From contig JAEUKK010000027.1 of assembly GCA_016792625.1 (NCBI GenBank), positions 1 through 64,000 on the forward strand: DNA of 64,000 bases, read 5' to 3'. Numbering within the stretch: position 1 is the first letter of the stretch; every line of letters begins with the position of its first letter. Shown here piece by piece: positions 43,307 to 53,264 of this stretch. The position numbers and the translations under genes were made by a program. This DNA is from Deltaproteobacteria bacterium. GTDB lineage: Bacteria > Myxococcota_A > UBA796 > UBA2385. The notes under the pieces were generated by a model, which made no database searches, was not told the DNA's origin, and saw only the letters and a program-made list of their open reading frames with translations.

Positions 43307-45711
43307 GCCGCGAGGTTCAGGCCGAGATTGACGCCCTGGAAGCCGATCTCGCCGAGTTCATCCGCACGGCCCCACCAGTGCGCGGGCCCGGCCGCGGCGC
43401 GGACTTCTGGGCCCTCGCGCGCCGCCTGCACGCCCGTCACCTCGCCCACAATGAGGACTGGCGGGCCATGTTCGGCGAGCTGCCCCCAGCAACCCGGTGG
43501 GAGGAGCTCCCTGCCGCCCCGGTCACCCTCTTTCGTGACCTGCCGCTGACCACCTTTGACCCGGCCGAGGCGGCGGTCACCTTTCGCACCAGCGGCACCA
43601 CCGGGCCCCGGGGGGTCGTGCGCCTGCGCGACACCCACCTCTACGATCTGGGGGCGCGACGCCAGGCCACGGCGGTCGCTGGGCCGATCCCCCGGGTGGG
43701 CAGCAGCCTCGTGCCCCACGACCCCGACAGCTCGCTCGGCCACATGTGCCTGGACCTCGCGCCGGGCCTGCGCCCGCGTTTTACGCTGGCGGGTGGCGTC
43801 GACATTGACGGTCTGCGCGCCGATCTCGATGAGTACTGCGCCGGCGACGCGCCGGTCTTCTTGCCCGGCACGGCCTTCGCCTTCGCCGCCCTGATCGGCG
43901 CCCTGCCCGCCGATGCGCCCCCTTTCGCTCTGCCGGCGGGCTCGGTGCTGATGTTGACCGGGGGCTTTAAGGGCCGAGTGGTGCAGCTCAGCGCCGAGGC
44001 GCTGCGCGACCGCCTCGACGCGCTCTTCCCGACCTGCCGGCGGGTCGAAGAGTACGGCATGACCGAGCTGAGCAGCCAGCTCTGGGCGCCGGCCCTGCGC
44101 GCGCCCTTCTTGCCCCCGCCCTGGCTCGGGGTGGTCGCGGTCGACCCCTGGACCGGCGCGCCCGCCGCCGAGGGCCTGCTGCGCTTCATCGACCTGGCCA
44201 GCCTGCACACCGCGCCCTTCATCGAGACGCGGGATCTGGGGCGGGTCCTCGCCGATGGGCGGGTCGAGCTGCGGGGGCGGCTGCCGGGTGAGCACCCCCG
44301 GGGCTGCTCGCTGAGCGTCGAGGACGCCTTGGGGAGGATGGCCGCTGCATCACTCTTCTCGGCGGAGGAGCGCGCGGTCGACGCACCTGCCCACCCGGCG
44401 GCTGCGGCGCCGGCTGAAGATGAAACACCGGTGTTTCAGAAGGATGAGGCGGTGCTGCCGCCGCCCTTCACCATCCTGCCCGCGCGGGCGGCGGGCCTCG
44501 GGCCCGAGGCCGCCGAGCGCGCCTTCTTGCACGATCCGTGGACGGGCGACCGCGCGTCCCCCGAGGAGCTGCGGGCCCAGGCCCGCTGGCGCTTGTTCTC
44601 GGGGCGCGCGGGTGTGCACCCCGCGCAGCGCCCCCCGCCTCCGCCGCTCGAGGGCGCCGACGCGGAGCGTGCCGCGGCGGTCTTGCGGGGCCTCGCGCGC
44701 CTGCGGGGCCGCGAGGCCGAGTCGCTGGGCCAGGGCCTGAGCGCGGCGGGCGCGGCGGCGGCCCTGGGCACGGCGATCAGCACGATCAGCGCCGAGGGCC
44801 TCGCCGCCGAGCTGGCCACCCCCGGCCGACGCCCGGCGCGCGTCGTGATCGTCGTCGCCTACGGTGTGTTCACCTCGCCGATCGAGTGGTGCGCGCTGCT
44901 CTTGGCGGCGGGCTGCGTGGTGCACCTCAAGGCCCCCGCGCGTGACCCGGCCCTCTGCCTCGCGCTGGCCGAAGACATGCGCGCCGAGGGCCTTCCCTGC
45001 ACCGCCAGCCCCGATCGCCGGCTGCCCGCCTGCGACAAGGTGCTCGCTTTTGGGGGCGACGCCGGGGTGGCGGCGGTGGCGGCGGGCAGCGCGGCCCCGG
45101 TGGTGCAGCACGGCCACCGCATGTCGGTGCTGCTGACCGAGGGCGACCCGGTGCTGGCCCACGCCTGGGCCTGGGACGCCGCTTGGTACGACACCCGCGG
45201 CTGTCTCGCGCCCACGGCGCTGTTTTGCCTCGGCGACCCCGGCCCGCTGATCGAGGCCCTGCACGAGGCGATGGGCCAGGCGGCGATGGCCATGCCCCGC
45301 GGCGTCTGCGACCCGGGCCTCGGGCCGGAGTGGCGGCGCCGGGTCGGCCTCGCCCGCCGGCTCGGCCGGGCCCTGGTCGGCGAGGAGCACGCTGTGCTGC
45401 AGCTGCCCGCGGCGCACTTCTTGCCCTTGGCCCTGCCCCGGATGATCGTGGTGCACACCATTGAGGACGGTCACGCCCTGCACCGCCTGCTGCGGCCCTG
45501 GGCGGCCCACCTCTCGACCTTGGGCACCGAGGACTGGCTGCGACACTGGCGCGACGCCCCCCAGTGGTGGCCGGTCTACGCGGCTTTTCCGCGGCTGGCC
45601 CAGCCGGGCGCCCTGCAGCGCCCGCCCTTCCCGCGGCGGCATGATGGGCTGCCCATGCTCGGCAGCTTGTTGGACGCGGGCGATGTGCCTCAAACACCGT
45701 TGAAACAGTAG
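43303..45711 (+). CDS. LuxE-LuxC fusion (acyl-protein synthetase / acyl reductase)
   Basis: 802 residues. Residues 1-345 are LuxE-like: ATP motif FRTSGTTGPRG at 94-104, EEYGMTELSSQLW, and Cys 335 in RGCSLSVEDAL, the likely acyl acceptor near the end of the domain. Residues ~385-800 are LuxC-like: VVIVVAYGVFTSPIEWCALLLAAG for cofactor binding and the catalytic Cys 634 in YDTRGCLAP. LuxE activates a fatty acid, and LuxC reduces the acyl thioester to aldehyde with NADPH. In luminous bacteria these are separate proteins. The linker (~346-385) and the last residues carry two copies of the AT-rich 18-bp motif. Confidence 0.85.
44421..44438. repeat. 18-bp perfect palindrome TGAAACACCGGTGTTTCA (copy 4)
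   Basis: Perfect 9+9 palindrome inside the linker between the LuxE and LuxC parts, coding ETPVF. It is the best version of the motif. The codons used (ACA, TTT) are uncommon here, so the sequence may be kept for a DNA- or RNA-level reason, or be a recent insertion. Confidence 0.6.
45690..45707. repeat. 18-bp AT-rich motif, copy 5 (3' end of LuxEC gene)
   Basis: TCAAACACCGTTGAAACA, covering the last codons (QTPLKQ) before TAG of the LuxE-LuxC gene. Shares AAACACCG with the palindrome at 44421. Confidence 0.45.
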
Positions 45712-45983
45712 AAGTTTCGCGCCAGGCTGCGCGGGTGCGCGGGGGGACTGCGGGCCGCCGCAGCTCAGCGGTCATGATCTGGGTCAGCTCTGTGCTGTTC
45801 GCGGCGCGGACCGCCCTTGCCGCGCAGCGCTGCGTGGCGCGCTCGAGTTGACCGCGCCCGGCCGACCGGCGCGCGCGGCGCAGCCGCGGTCGCGCAGCGA
45901 CCGAGCCCGCGCGCCCGCGGACCTTGGCCGCGGGCGGGGCCGCGGGCGAGCGCAGAGGGGGGCCGCCGGCGCCCGACCGCCCT

Positions 45984-46865
45984 TCAGCCGGCGGCGCCCA
46001 GGCGGGCGACGATCGCGTCCCAGACCACGGCGACGCGGGGCTCGTGGCGAAGGCTCCGGTGGGTCACCAGGGTCAGCGTGTCGGTCGGCCAGGCCTCGGC
46101 GGCCGGCGCCGCCGCCTCGGACCACTCGAGCGGAACGAGGCCGTAGGGCTCCAAGAAGGGGAAGGGCGCGATGACCGCCGCGGTGCCCAGCGTGGAGAAG
46201 TGGAGCTGCGCGGCGAAGTCGCTCGTGCGCAGCACCGGCGGGCTGCCGTGGCGCTCGAGCCAGCGGCTGACGTGCTTGTGGGGGAACTCTGCGGTCCAGC
46301 CGATCCAGGGCAGGGCCGCCCAGTCGTCGACCACCCCCACCCGTCGGGCCAAGGCGGGCGCCGCGCCGGCCACCCAACGGATCGCGCCGAGGCGCCGGGC
46401 CACCAGCTCGCCCGAGTCGGGGCGGGTGTTGCGAATGGCGATGTCGGCCTCGCGCCGCTCGAGGTCGACCACCCGGGGCGAGGTGTCGAGCTCAAAACGC
46501 AGCAGGGGGTGCGCTCGCATGAGATCAGCGAGCAGCGGGGCCAAGAGGGCCTCGGCCAAGCCGGGCACCGCCGAGATTCGCACCGTGCCCTCGGCGGCCG
46601 CGTGCGCCGCGCCGGCCATCGACAACATGTGCAGCACGCCGCGCTCGGCCTCTTCGGCCGGGCCCCGCAGGCCCCGCCCGGCGGCTGTCGGCACGAGCCC
46701 GGTGCGCGTGCGCTCGAAGAGCAGCAGCCCGAGCTGGCGCTCGAGGGCCACCAGCCGCCGGCTCGCGGTGGAGGTGTCGAGCCCGAGCTCACGCGCGGCG
46801 GCGGTCAGGCTGCCCGTGCGAAGGCAGGCGAGGAGGAGGGGGATGTCGTCCCAAGAGCTGCGCAT
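45984..46865 (-). CDS. LysR-family transcriptional regulator
   Basis: 293 residues from the ATG at 46865. Winged helix-turn-helix at the N-terminus (LLACLRTGSLTAAARELGLDTSTASRRLVALERQLGLLLFERTRTG), with the atypical DTSTASRRL in the recognition helix, and a LysR substrate-binding domain from ~90 (VRISAVPGLAE, DIAIRN). Divergent from the Rossmann-fold gene across ~118 bp, the usual LysR arrangement, so it probably controls that gene. The frame upstream of 46865 is not coding-like. Confidence 0.9.
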   Translation of the reverse strand: MRSSWDDIPLLLACLRTGSLTAAARELGLDTSTASRRLVALERQLGLLLFERTRTGLVPTAAGRGLRGPAEEAERGVLHMLSMAGAAHAAAEGTVRISAVPGLAEALLAPLLADLMRAHPLLRFELDTSPRVVDLERREADIAIRNTRPDSGELVARRLGAIRWVAGAAPALARRVGVVDDWAALPWIGWTAEFPHKHVSRWLERHGSPPVLRTSDFAAQLHFSTLGTAAVIAPFPFLEPYGLVPLEWSEAAAPAAEAWPTDTLTLVTHRSLRHEPRVAVVWDAIVARLGAAG

Positions 46866-46983
46866 ACGCCAGCCTACGCCCTGCTCGATTGTGTGAATGC
46901 AAGGCTCGCTTGCCGGATCGCGATGCCACGGCCCCGCCCCGATCCGGTACCGTGCGCGCCCGCACGCCGTGGAGGATGGCCCG

Positions 46984-47766
46984 TTGACCACCGCGCACGT
47001 CATCCTCGGCGGAGGAGGGCTGGCATCCCTCCTCGCCGAACGCCTGCTCTCGGATGGGGAGCGTCCGCGCCTGTGGGCCCGCGAGCACGCTTCCCTACCC
47101 CCGGGGGTCGAGGCGCTCCCCACTGGCCCAGGCGGCGCTCTCACCCCCTGCTTCGCCGCTGGCGCGGCCCTCTACCTGCTCCCCGGGGCGCCCGAGCTGC
47201 CCAGCGTCGCCGCCTGCCAAGGCCCGGCCCGCGTGGTCTTGGTGCACGCAGAGGCCGCGCCGGCCTGGGTGACCTTGGCGAATGATCCGCCGCAGTTCAT
47301 CGCGTCGGTCGCGCCGCTGTTTGGTCCGGGTGCGCGGGAGGGGGCCTTCGGCGAGGCCTTCTGGACGCCCACGCTCGCTGGTGAAGAGCCCGAACTGGAC
47401 GGTGATCCCGACGTTGCGGTGCACTTCGCCTACACCGAAGACGTGGTCGACGGGCTCGCGCGCATGGGGCGGGCGCCGCTGACCGCCGCCGGCCACTGGC
47501 GGTTGCCGACCACGGCCCCGCTCTCGCCGCGCGCGCTCGCCCGCCAGCTCGCCGCGCCCCTCGGCCTCCCCGGCGGGATCCGGGCCGCGGGGGGGCGCTG
47601 GTCCCAGCTGCTCGGACGGCGCCCGGCCGCGGCGGCGGCGGTCACGCCGACGGATGGCGGCGAACCGTTCCGCGCGACCTTTGGGGGCCGGGCCACGCCG
47701 CTCCCCGCCGCCGCCCGGCGCACCGCCGCCTGGGCCCACGCCACCTTCTCCGGCGCCCAGGCCTGA
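46984..47766 (+). CDS. Rossmann-fold (SDR/epimerase-like) protein
   Basis: 260 residues from TTG at 46984, which has GGAGG 8 bp upstream; an ATG inside that site is out of frame. Nucleotide-binding start HVILGGGGLASLLAERLLSDGERPRLWAR is of NAD(P)-epimerase type, and VAVHFAYTEDVVDGLARM resembles the substrate-side strand of such proteins, but the YxxxK catalytic pair is not evident. The C-terminal part is Ala/Arg/Pro-rich. Likely the target of the divergent LysR regulator. Specific function unknown. Confidence 0.65.
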   Translation: MTTAHVILGGGGLASLLAERLLSDGERPRLWAREHASLPPGVEALPTGPGGALTPCFAAGAALYLLPGAPELPSVAACQGPARVVLVHAEAAPAWVTLANDPPQFIASVAPLFGPGAREGAFGEAFWTPTLAGEEPELDGDPDVAVHFAYTEDVVDGLARMGRAPLTAAGHWRLPTTAPLSPRALARQLAAPLGLPGGIRAAGGRWSQLLGRRPAAAAAVTPTDGGEPFRATFGGRATPLPAAARRTAAWAHATFSGAQA

Positions 47767-47813
47767 GGCGAAGCCCCCCGGGTCGACCCAGGCTTGCACC
47801 CCACGGGCCGCGC

Positions 47814-48347
47814 TCAGGGGGCCGTGGCGGGCTTGGGCTGCAAGGTCCATGACTCGACCCACAGGGTGCCCCCCTGCTCGACCCCCACCGCGACCAGGTC
47901 ATCGGGCACCGCGCCGCAGCCGTCGGGCGCGGGCGTGGGCAGCGGGGGCGCGCCGGCCGCGGCCTCGGCGTGCAGGCTGCCTTTGGACCACTTCAGCGCC
48001 GAGCAGCGGTTGCAGCAGGGCCGGTCGGGCGGGCACATCATGCGGGTGCAGGCGACCAAGGCCGACAGCGTCACGGTTTGTCGGGGGAGGGCCGGATCGA
48101 GCGCGGGTGGGGCCACCGCTTCGGGGCCCGGCACCGGCGACCCAGGGGGAGGAGCGTCTGGCAACCCCTCAGGCGCCGGCGCGGCCACGGGCACGGCCGG
48201 CGGCGCGCCAGGGCTCGGGTCGGCCACCATCCCGCCTTCGAGGGGGGCCGGGCTGCGGCCGCAGGCGAGCAGGCCCAGCAAGAGCAGCGCGAGGGGGGCC
48301 CGCGGGCGGCGCTCTGCGCGCGTGGAGGTCGCGAAAATGGCGTGCAT
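47814..48347 (-). CDS. Lipoprotein, Pro-rich linker and Cys-rich domain
   Basis: 177 residues. Basic n-region, hydrophobic LALLLLGLLAC with lipobox LLAC, then a ~60-residue Pro/Ala linker. The C-terminal ~95 residues contain CTRMMCPPDRPCCNRCSALKW, six cysteines in 17 residues, followed by a beta-rich end. The spacing suggests disulfides or metal binding. It is one of three lipoprotein genes in a row on this strand; 24 bp after the next one upstream. Confidence 0.75.
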   Translation of the reverse strand: MHAIFATSTRAERRPRAPLALLLLGLLACGRSPAPLEGGMVADPSPGAPPAVPVAAPAPEGLPDAPPPGSPVPGPEAVAPPALDPALPRQTVTLSALVACTRMMCPPDRPCCNRCSALKWSKGSLHAEAAAGAPPLPTPAPDGCGAVPDDLVAVGVEQGGTLWVESWTLQPKPATAP

Positions 48348-48371
48348 CAGGATTACCTCAGCGATAGAGCC

Positions 48372-49241
48372 TCAGCCGCCGGTGTAGAAGGGCGTCTCGG
48401 CCAAGGCGGGGCAGGCGGTGGCGGTGATCGTGCCCGCGCCGCTGCCCCGGGCCAAGGAGCTGCCGGTCTCGAGCGGGTAGCTGCCGGTGAAGCTGTCGAG
48501 CTCAAGGTCCATCGTCACCGCCGCCCCAGACACCTCGAGGCGGGTGATCTCGCCCGCGTCGGCGTAGGCGGTGTACCAGGGCGCCTCGACCGCGTCGGCG
48601 GCGTCGCTGTCTTGCCAGAAGTAGCCGTCCTGGCCGCTGATCGTCATGCGCACGAAAGAGCCGGGGCCGGATGGGCAGGCCGCGCTGATCACCACGCCGC
48701 GGGCCGCCGAGACCGGGAGCGGGCTGCTGGCCGAGATCTCAGCCGGGGGCTCGTCGATCTTGAGCACGAGGTTGCAGGTGTCGGCGGTGAACAGCGGGCT
48801 CGGGTCGATCGGGCCCTCGACCGCGCCGAGGTGGTCGGCGACGAGGCCGCAGTCGGCGTCGGGGGTCGAGCTCATGTAGACCAGCAGCACCTCGCGGCCC
48901 GACACGGTGCCCGCGAAAGAGAAGGCGGACCAGGCCTCGATCTCGGCCTCGATGCGGCCATCGGTGGTGTCGAGGCCGCCGTCATAGGCCCCGGCGGGCA
49001 GCCCGTCTGCGTCTGCATCGGCGTCTGCGTCTGCGTCTGCGTCGGCATCTGCGTCTGCATCGGCGTCGCTGTCGGCATCTGCGTCCGCGTCGCTGTCGGC
49101 GTCCGCGTCGGCCTCGCCCCCGTCATCGCTGGCTGAGGCGGGGTTGCACTCTTTGTTGGCCTCGTCGACGACGTAGCCATCGGGGCAGGGGGCGCCGCAG
49201 CCGGCGGCGAGGAGCAAGGCGAGCAGCGGGCGGAGGGACAT
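48372..49241 (-). CDS. Lipoprotein with Asp-Ala repeat linker
   Basis: 289 residues. Lipobox AAGC, then CPDGYVVDEANKEC, a Cys-bracketed segment common in myxobacterial surface proteins. Residues ~44-80 are almost only (Asp-Ala) with a few Ser, encoded by a 6-bp minisatellite (GTCTGC/GTCGGC on the plus strand, 49005-49122). The remainder is beta-rich, of unknown family. Same-strand neighbours on both sides are lipoproteins, but 150 bp separate it from the one upstream. Confidence 0.8.
   Translation of the reverse strand: MSLRPLLALLLAAGCGAPCPDGYVVDEANKECNPASASDDGGEADADADSDADADADSDADADADADADADADADADADGLPAGAYDGGLDTTDGRIEAEIEAWSAFSFAGTVSGREVLLVYMSSTPDADCGLVADHLGAVEGPIDPSPLFTADTCNLVLKIDEPPAEISASSPLPVSAARGVVISAACPSGPGSFVRMTISGQDGYFWQDSDAADAVEAPWYTAYADAGEITRLEVSGAAVTMDLELDSFTGSYPLETGSSLARGSGAGTITATACPALAETPFYTGG
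49005..49122 (-). repeat. 6-bp minisatellite coding (Asp-Ala)n
   Basis: About nineteen near-perfect hexamers (GTCTGC, GTCGGC, ATCTGC, ATCGGC and GTCGCT types on the plus strand). The unit is two codons, so array-length change keeps the frame and alters only linker length. Confidence 0.9.
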
Positions 49242-49390
49242 CGGGGCTCCCGGGCGGTGGGGCCGCGCTTATCCCTCGCGCCCATCGGGTGAGCGCCGGT
49301 GGGGCGGGCCCCAAAACGACCGCAGCCCCGAGCCGGACGGTGCCGGTCGGGGCGCGCGGGGCCGGGAGCGTCAGCGCCCCCTGCCTGGGC

Positions 49391-50290
49391 TCACTGGGTG
49401 CAGAAGCCCGAGTCGCAGTCGCCGGCGTTGGACCAGCCGGTGAAGCTGTGCTCCCACACGTCGGTGCTGTAGAGGTAGACCACCAGGGCCTCGACGTCGC
49501 CGGTGATCGCGCCGGTGTCGTCGGTGCTGCCCGAGAACAGGATGGTCGCCTGGCCCGGGTAGGTGAAGTACATCGTGAAGTTGTTGCCCTCGCCGGTGAT
49601 CGGCGCCGACACGATGCCAGCGACGCCCGCCTCGCAGTAGTCGGTGGTGGTGCCCGAGCTGCCGGTCTGCTGGTTGTGGAAGCAGAGCTGGGTCACGATC
49701 TGGCTGCCCGGCGCGCGGGCGTTGCTCGAGGTGTCGATGCTGCCGGCGACGTCGAAGAGGCCAGCGATCTGGGGCGGGTTGTCGCCGTAGTTGACCACGA
49801 AGCCCGAGCCGTCGACGCTGCCCTCGACCGCGGGGTTGTCGACCGCCTCGTCGGCCTCGGACGAGCCGGTGTTGGTGCCGTTCTCGATCTCGCCGGCGGT
49901 GCTCTCGTCAGGGGCGACCGGCTCGGTGTTGCCGCCGCAGTACTGGTCGAAGACGTCGCTGGTGGCGTCCCAGCAGTCGTTCATCTGGCCGCACTCGACG
50001 TTGAGCAGACAGTCGATCTGGCAGTCGGCGTAGCCGTACTTGTTGCTCTCTTCCTGCACGCAGTTGGCGGCGCAGTCGGCCGCGGCGTTGCCGGTGCTGC
50101 CCGCGTCGCCGAAGAGGCCGCCGGGGGACGGCGGGGTCGCGCCGCACTCTTCGACCTTGCTGCACACGTCGGTGCACTCGGCGGCCTTCTCTGCGGCCTC
50201 GGGATCACAGCCAGCGAGGCCGAAACCGAGCGCGGCCACCACACCAACAGCACCATAACGAGCAGACAGGATGCTAAACTTCTGGGTCAT
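49391..50290 (-). CDS. Cys-rich lipoprotein
   Basis: 299 residues from an ATG with GGAGG upstream. Lipobox LAGC (Cys 28). Residues ~38-120 have about ten cysteines (ECTDVCSKVEEC, CAANCVQEE, CQIDCLLNVEC, CWDATSD, YCGG), spaced like secreted Cys-rich stalk domains in this phylum. After an acidic Glu/Ser/Thr linker, residues ~160-299 form a beta-rich domain (GFVVNYGDNPPQIAGLFDVAG). Unknown function. Confidence 0.8.
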   Translation of the reverse strand: MTQKFSILSARYGAVGVVAALGFGLAGCDPEAAEKAAECTDVCSKVEECGATPPSPGGLFGDAGSTGNAAADCAANCVQEESNKYGYADCQIDCLLNVECGQMNDCWDATSDVFDQYCGGNTEPVAPDESTAGEIENGTNTGSSEADEAVDNPAVEGSVDGSGFVVNYGDNPPQIAGLFDVAGSIDTSSNARAPGSQIVTQLCFHNQQTGSSGTTTDYCEAGVAGIVSAPITGEGNNFTMYFTYPGQATILFSGSTDDTGAITGDVEALVVYLYSTDVWEHSFTGWSNAGDCDSGFCTQ

Positions 50291-50324
50291 TGTCGCCTCC
50301 TCCAGGCGGGCTCAGGCTAACCGA

Positions 50325-50345
50325 CCCAGACAGGGGTTGTCTGGG
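50325..50345. promoter_or_regulatory. 8-bp inverted repeat upstream of Cys-rich lipoprotein
   Basis: CCCAGACA (50325-50332), 5 bp, TGTCTGGG (50338-50345): perfect arms 35 bp before the lipoprotein ATG (minus strand) and ~210 bp before the divergent oxidoreductase. Candidate operator for one or both. Confidence 0.45.
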
Positions 50346-50553
50346 CCAAGGGCGCGCAATCGAAGCGGGGTGACGCAGGGCAGGGCGCGCAAGCCGCGTA
50401 CGGGGCCTCTGGCGCGGGCCCCGCCGCCCACCGCCGCGCGGCCCCCCGCGCGCCGCCGCTACGCACGCGGGCCGCCGACATTCGAACGCGGCACTTCCCC
50501 TCGCGCCCCCTCCTTCGTCCCCGGACCGTCGGGGCTGAAGCCCGAAGGCCCCC

Positions 50554-52023
50554 ATGTCGACCCCTCCCGCCTCGGCATCCCGACCTTTTGATGCCGCGGT
50601 GGTGGGCGCGGGCCCCAACGGCCTCGCCGCGGCCCTGCGCCTGCAAGAGTCCGGTCTGCGGGTCGTGCTCTATGAGCGCGCCCCCGAGCCCGGCGGCGGG
50701 CTGCGCACCGAAGCGCTGACCTTGCCCGGGTTTTGGCACGACACCTGCTCGGCGATCCACCCGATGGCGCTGAGCGCGCCCTGCATCCAGCGGCTTCCGC
50801 TGGCCGATCACGGGCTGCGCTGGGTGCACCCGCTGGCGCCCTTCGCCCACCCCTTCGCCGACCGGCCGGCGCTGACCCTCGAGCGCAGCGTCGATGAGAC
50901 CGCCGATCAGCTCGAGGTCGACGCCGCGCGCTACCGCAGCTTCGTCCGCCCCTTTGTCGAGCGCTGGGCCGAGCTGGTGGCCGACACGATGGGGCCCCCA
51001 GGCCTGCCCGCCGCACCGCTGCTGCTCGCCCACTTTGGCGTTCAGGCGCTGATCCCCGCGCGTTTGCTCGCCAAGCTGTGGTTCCGCGGCCGGGCCGCCC
51101 GCGCCCTCTTCGCCGGGGTCGCCGGCCACAGCGTGCTCCCGCTCGACCGCAGCCCGTCGGCGGCCATCGGCATGATGTTGCAATTCGCTGCGCACGCCGT
51201 GGGCTGGCCCTTTCCGGCGGGGGGCGCCGCTGGCCTGGCCAAGGCGATGGCGGCGCTCTTTGTGGCCCGCGGGGGCACCCTGCGCTGCAACGTCGACCTT
51301 GACGCGCTGTACGCGGTTGAGACCGATGGGCCCGTGCTCTTCGACACCGGGCCGCGGGCGCTGAGCCGCATCGCGGGGCCGGCCCTCCCCGCGGGGACGC
51401 GGGCCCGCCTCGAACGTTTCCGCTACGGTCCGGGCCTGTTCAAGGTCGACTGGGCCCTGTCGGGCCCGATCCCCTGGGCCGATCCGCGGGTGGCGCGGGC
51501 GGCGACCGTGCACATCGGCGAGGGCCTCGACGAGATCGCCGAGAGCGAGGCCGCGCCTTGGCGGGGCGAGGTCAGCGCGCGCCCCTACCTGATCATTGTG
51601 CAGTGCAGCATTTTCGACGACAGCCGCGCGCCCGCCGGCCAGCACACCGCCTGGGGCTACCTGCACACGCCGCCCCACGATCCCCGCGACCACACCGCGC
51701 TGATCGAGGCCCGCATCGAGCGCTTGGCCCCGGGTTTTCGTGACCGCATCTTGGCGCGCCATCGCCTCAGCCCGGCTGGGCTCGAGGCGCGCAACCCCAA
51801 TTGTGTGGGCGGCGATGTCAACGGCGGCGCGGCCGACCTCGACCAGCTATTCACCCGGCCGCTGGTGGCCCTGCCCTACCAGACCCCAAACCCGCGGATC
51901 TACCTCTGCTCTGCGAGCACACCCCCCGGTGGCGGCGTGCACGGCATGGGCGGTGACAATGCGGCGCGGCTGGCCCTGCGGCGCATGGGCGTGCAGCCCC
52001 GCCTCGCCGGCCCGGTCGGCTGA
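50554..52023 (+). CDS. FAD-dependent oxidoreductase, phytoene desaturase/PYROXD2-like
   Basis: 489 residues. N-terminal FAD motif AVVGAGPNGLAAALRLQESGLRVVLYERAPEPGG (GxGxxG at ~17-22 and Glu ~38), then WHDTCSAIHPM, and the C-terminal FAD motif in GGGVHGMGGDNAARLALR. Closest in plan to the CrtI-like/PYROXD2 NAD(P)/FAD oxidoreductases rather than to biosynthetic phytoene desaturases; no carotenoid genes are near. Stands alone on its strand. Confidence 0.85.
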   Translation: MSTPPASASRPFDAAVVGAGPNGLAAALRLQESGLRVVLYERAPEPGGGLRTEALTLPGFWHDTCSAIHPMALSAPCIQRLPLADHGLRWVHPLAPFAHPFADRPALTLERSVDETADQLEVDAARYRSFVRPFVERWAELVADTMGPPGLPAAPLLLAHFGVQALIPARLLAKLWFRGRAARALFAGVAGHSVLPLDRSPSAAIGMMLQFAAHAVGWPFPAGGAAGLAKAMAALFVARGGTLRCNVDLDALYAVETDGPVLFDTGPRALSRIAGPALPAGTRARLERFRYGPGLFKVDWALSGPIPWADPRVARAATVHIGEGLDEIAESEAAPWRGEVSARPYLIIVQCSIFDDSRAPAGQHTAWGYLHTPPHDPRDHTALIEARIERLAPGFRDRILARHRLSPAGLEARNPNCVGGDVNGGAADLDQLFTRPLVALPYQTPNPRIYLCSASTPPGGGVHGMGGDNAARLALRRMGVQPRLAGPVG

Positions 52024-52187
52024 TCGGGCCCGTCGGGGGTCCGGCTGGGCGCCCCGCGGGCGCAGGCGCCCACGGCCGCGTGCCTGCGGGGTCGCGGCAA
52101 GGCCGCTCCGTCGCCCTGCGGGCGACCCGCTGCGCGGCCCTCCGGCCCGCTGGCGCGCGCGAGGCGGTGATTGACCACACAACACAT

Positions 52188-52205
52188 TGAAACAACGTCG
52201 TAACA
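52188..52205. repeat. 18-bp AT-rich motif, copy 6 (intergenic)
   Basis: TGAAACAACGTCGTAACA, in an AT-rich island with TTGACC just before (52171-52176), about 55 bp upstream of the DUF5522 gene. The weakest match to the series; it may simply be promoter sequence. Confidence 0.35.
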
Positions 52206-52250
52206 GATGCAGGCGCCCAGGAGCGCTGCGCCCGCGCGCCGCTGGGCTAA

Positions 52251-52490
<240 letters not shown>

Positions 52491-52508
52491 GGCCCGGGGT
52501 CGCCGCGC

Positions 52509-53129
52509 TCAGGCCGCCAGCGCGTAGCGGGCCAGCCGGCAGGCGAGGTCGACCATCGAGTCGGCCATCATCTTCTCCATGATGTTGCTGCGGTGGACCT
52601 CGATGGTCCGCGGGCTGATCCCCAGCGCGAGGCCCGCATCACGGTTGGTGAAGCCCTTCATCAGCTGCTCGAGCACCTCGCGCTCCCGCGCGGTCAGGGT
52701 CGAGAGCCGGCGGTTGAGGTCATCGCGCTCGCGGCGGGCCCACCAGGTGGCCGCGTCGCCCTTGACCGCGCGCTCGACCACATCGAGCAGGTGACCGGGG
52801 TGCGCCGGCTTGGGCAAGAAGTCCTTGGCGCCCTCGCGCATGGCCTGCACGGCCACCCGCACGTCGGCCTGCGAGGTGAGGACGACGATGGGGACCTCAA
52901 TCTCCTTGCCGGCGTGGCGGCGGATCAGCTCCAGGCCCGAGACCCCGGGCAGCTGGCAGTCCAGCAGCACGCAGCCGTGCGCGTCGCGGGCCATGGCGGT
53001 CAGCAGCTCTTCGCCCGTCGCGCAGGCCACCACGGTGTAGCCCGCGGCCTCGAGCAGCCAGCCGAGCGAGGTGCGCACGGTGGGGTCGTCATCCACCAGG
53101 AAGACGGTCGGCTCTGGCATGGTGGTCAT
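52509..53129 (-). CDS. FixJ/NarL-type response regulator
   Basis: 206 residues. Receiver with Asp 13-15, phospho-acceptor Asp 57 (VLLDCQLPG), Thr 85 and Lys 107 (LPKPAHP). The Pro after Lys and the GAKDFLPKP segment are FixJ-like. The C-terminal LuxR-type helix-turn-helix (LTAREREVLEQLMKG, ISPRTIEVHRSNIMEKM) binds DNA. No sensor kinase is nearby, so its partner is encoded elsewhere. Confidence 0.92.
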   Translation of the reverse strand: MTTMPEPTVFLVDDDPTVRTSLGWLLEAAGYTVVACATGEELLTAMARDAHGCVLLDCQLPGVSGLELIRRHAGKEIEVPIVVLTSQADVRVAVQAMREGAKDFLPKPAHPGHLLDVVERAVKGDAATWWARRERDDLNRRLSTLTAREREVLEQLMKGFTNRDAGLALGISPRTIEVHRSNIMEKMMADSMVDLACRLARYALAA

Positions 53130-53264
53130 TGAGGCCTCTGCGAAGGTGAGCGGTGGGTGCGCAGGGGGGCGCGGGAGGCGCTCCGGACAACCGCGCCCTC
53201 TCCTCCCGCAGCTTATCCATCACCTCCGTGGCTTTGCGCACCAACAGGCCCTTCTCACGCTCCT

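Noticed and set aside
44421..44438. Perfect palindrome as evidence of a CRISPR repeat or phage attachment site
   Set aside because: No array, spacer spacing, integrase or tRNA nearby; copies are far apart and only partly similar.
44340..44470. Possibility that LuxE and LuxC are separate genes here
   Set aside because: No stop codon between them and no ribosome site with a start before the LuxC part; the frame is continuous.
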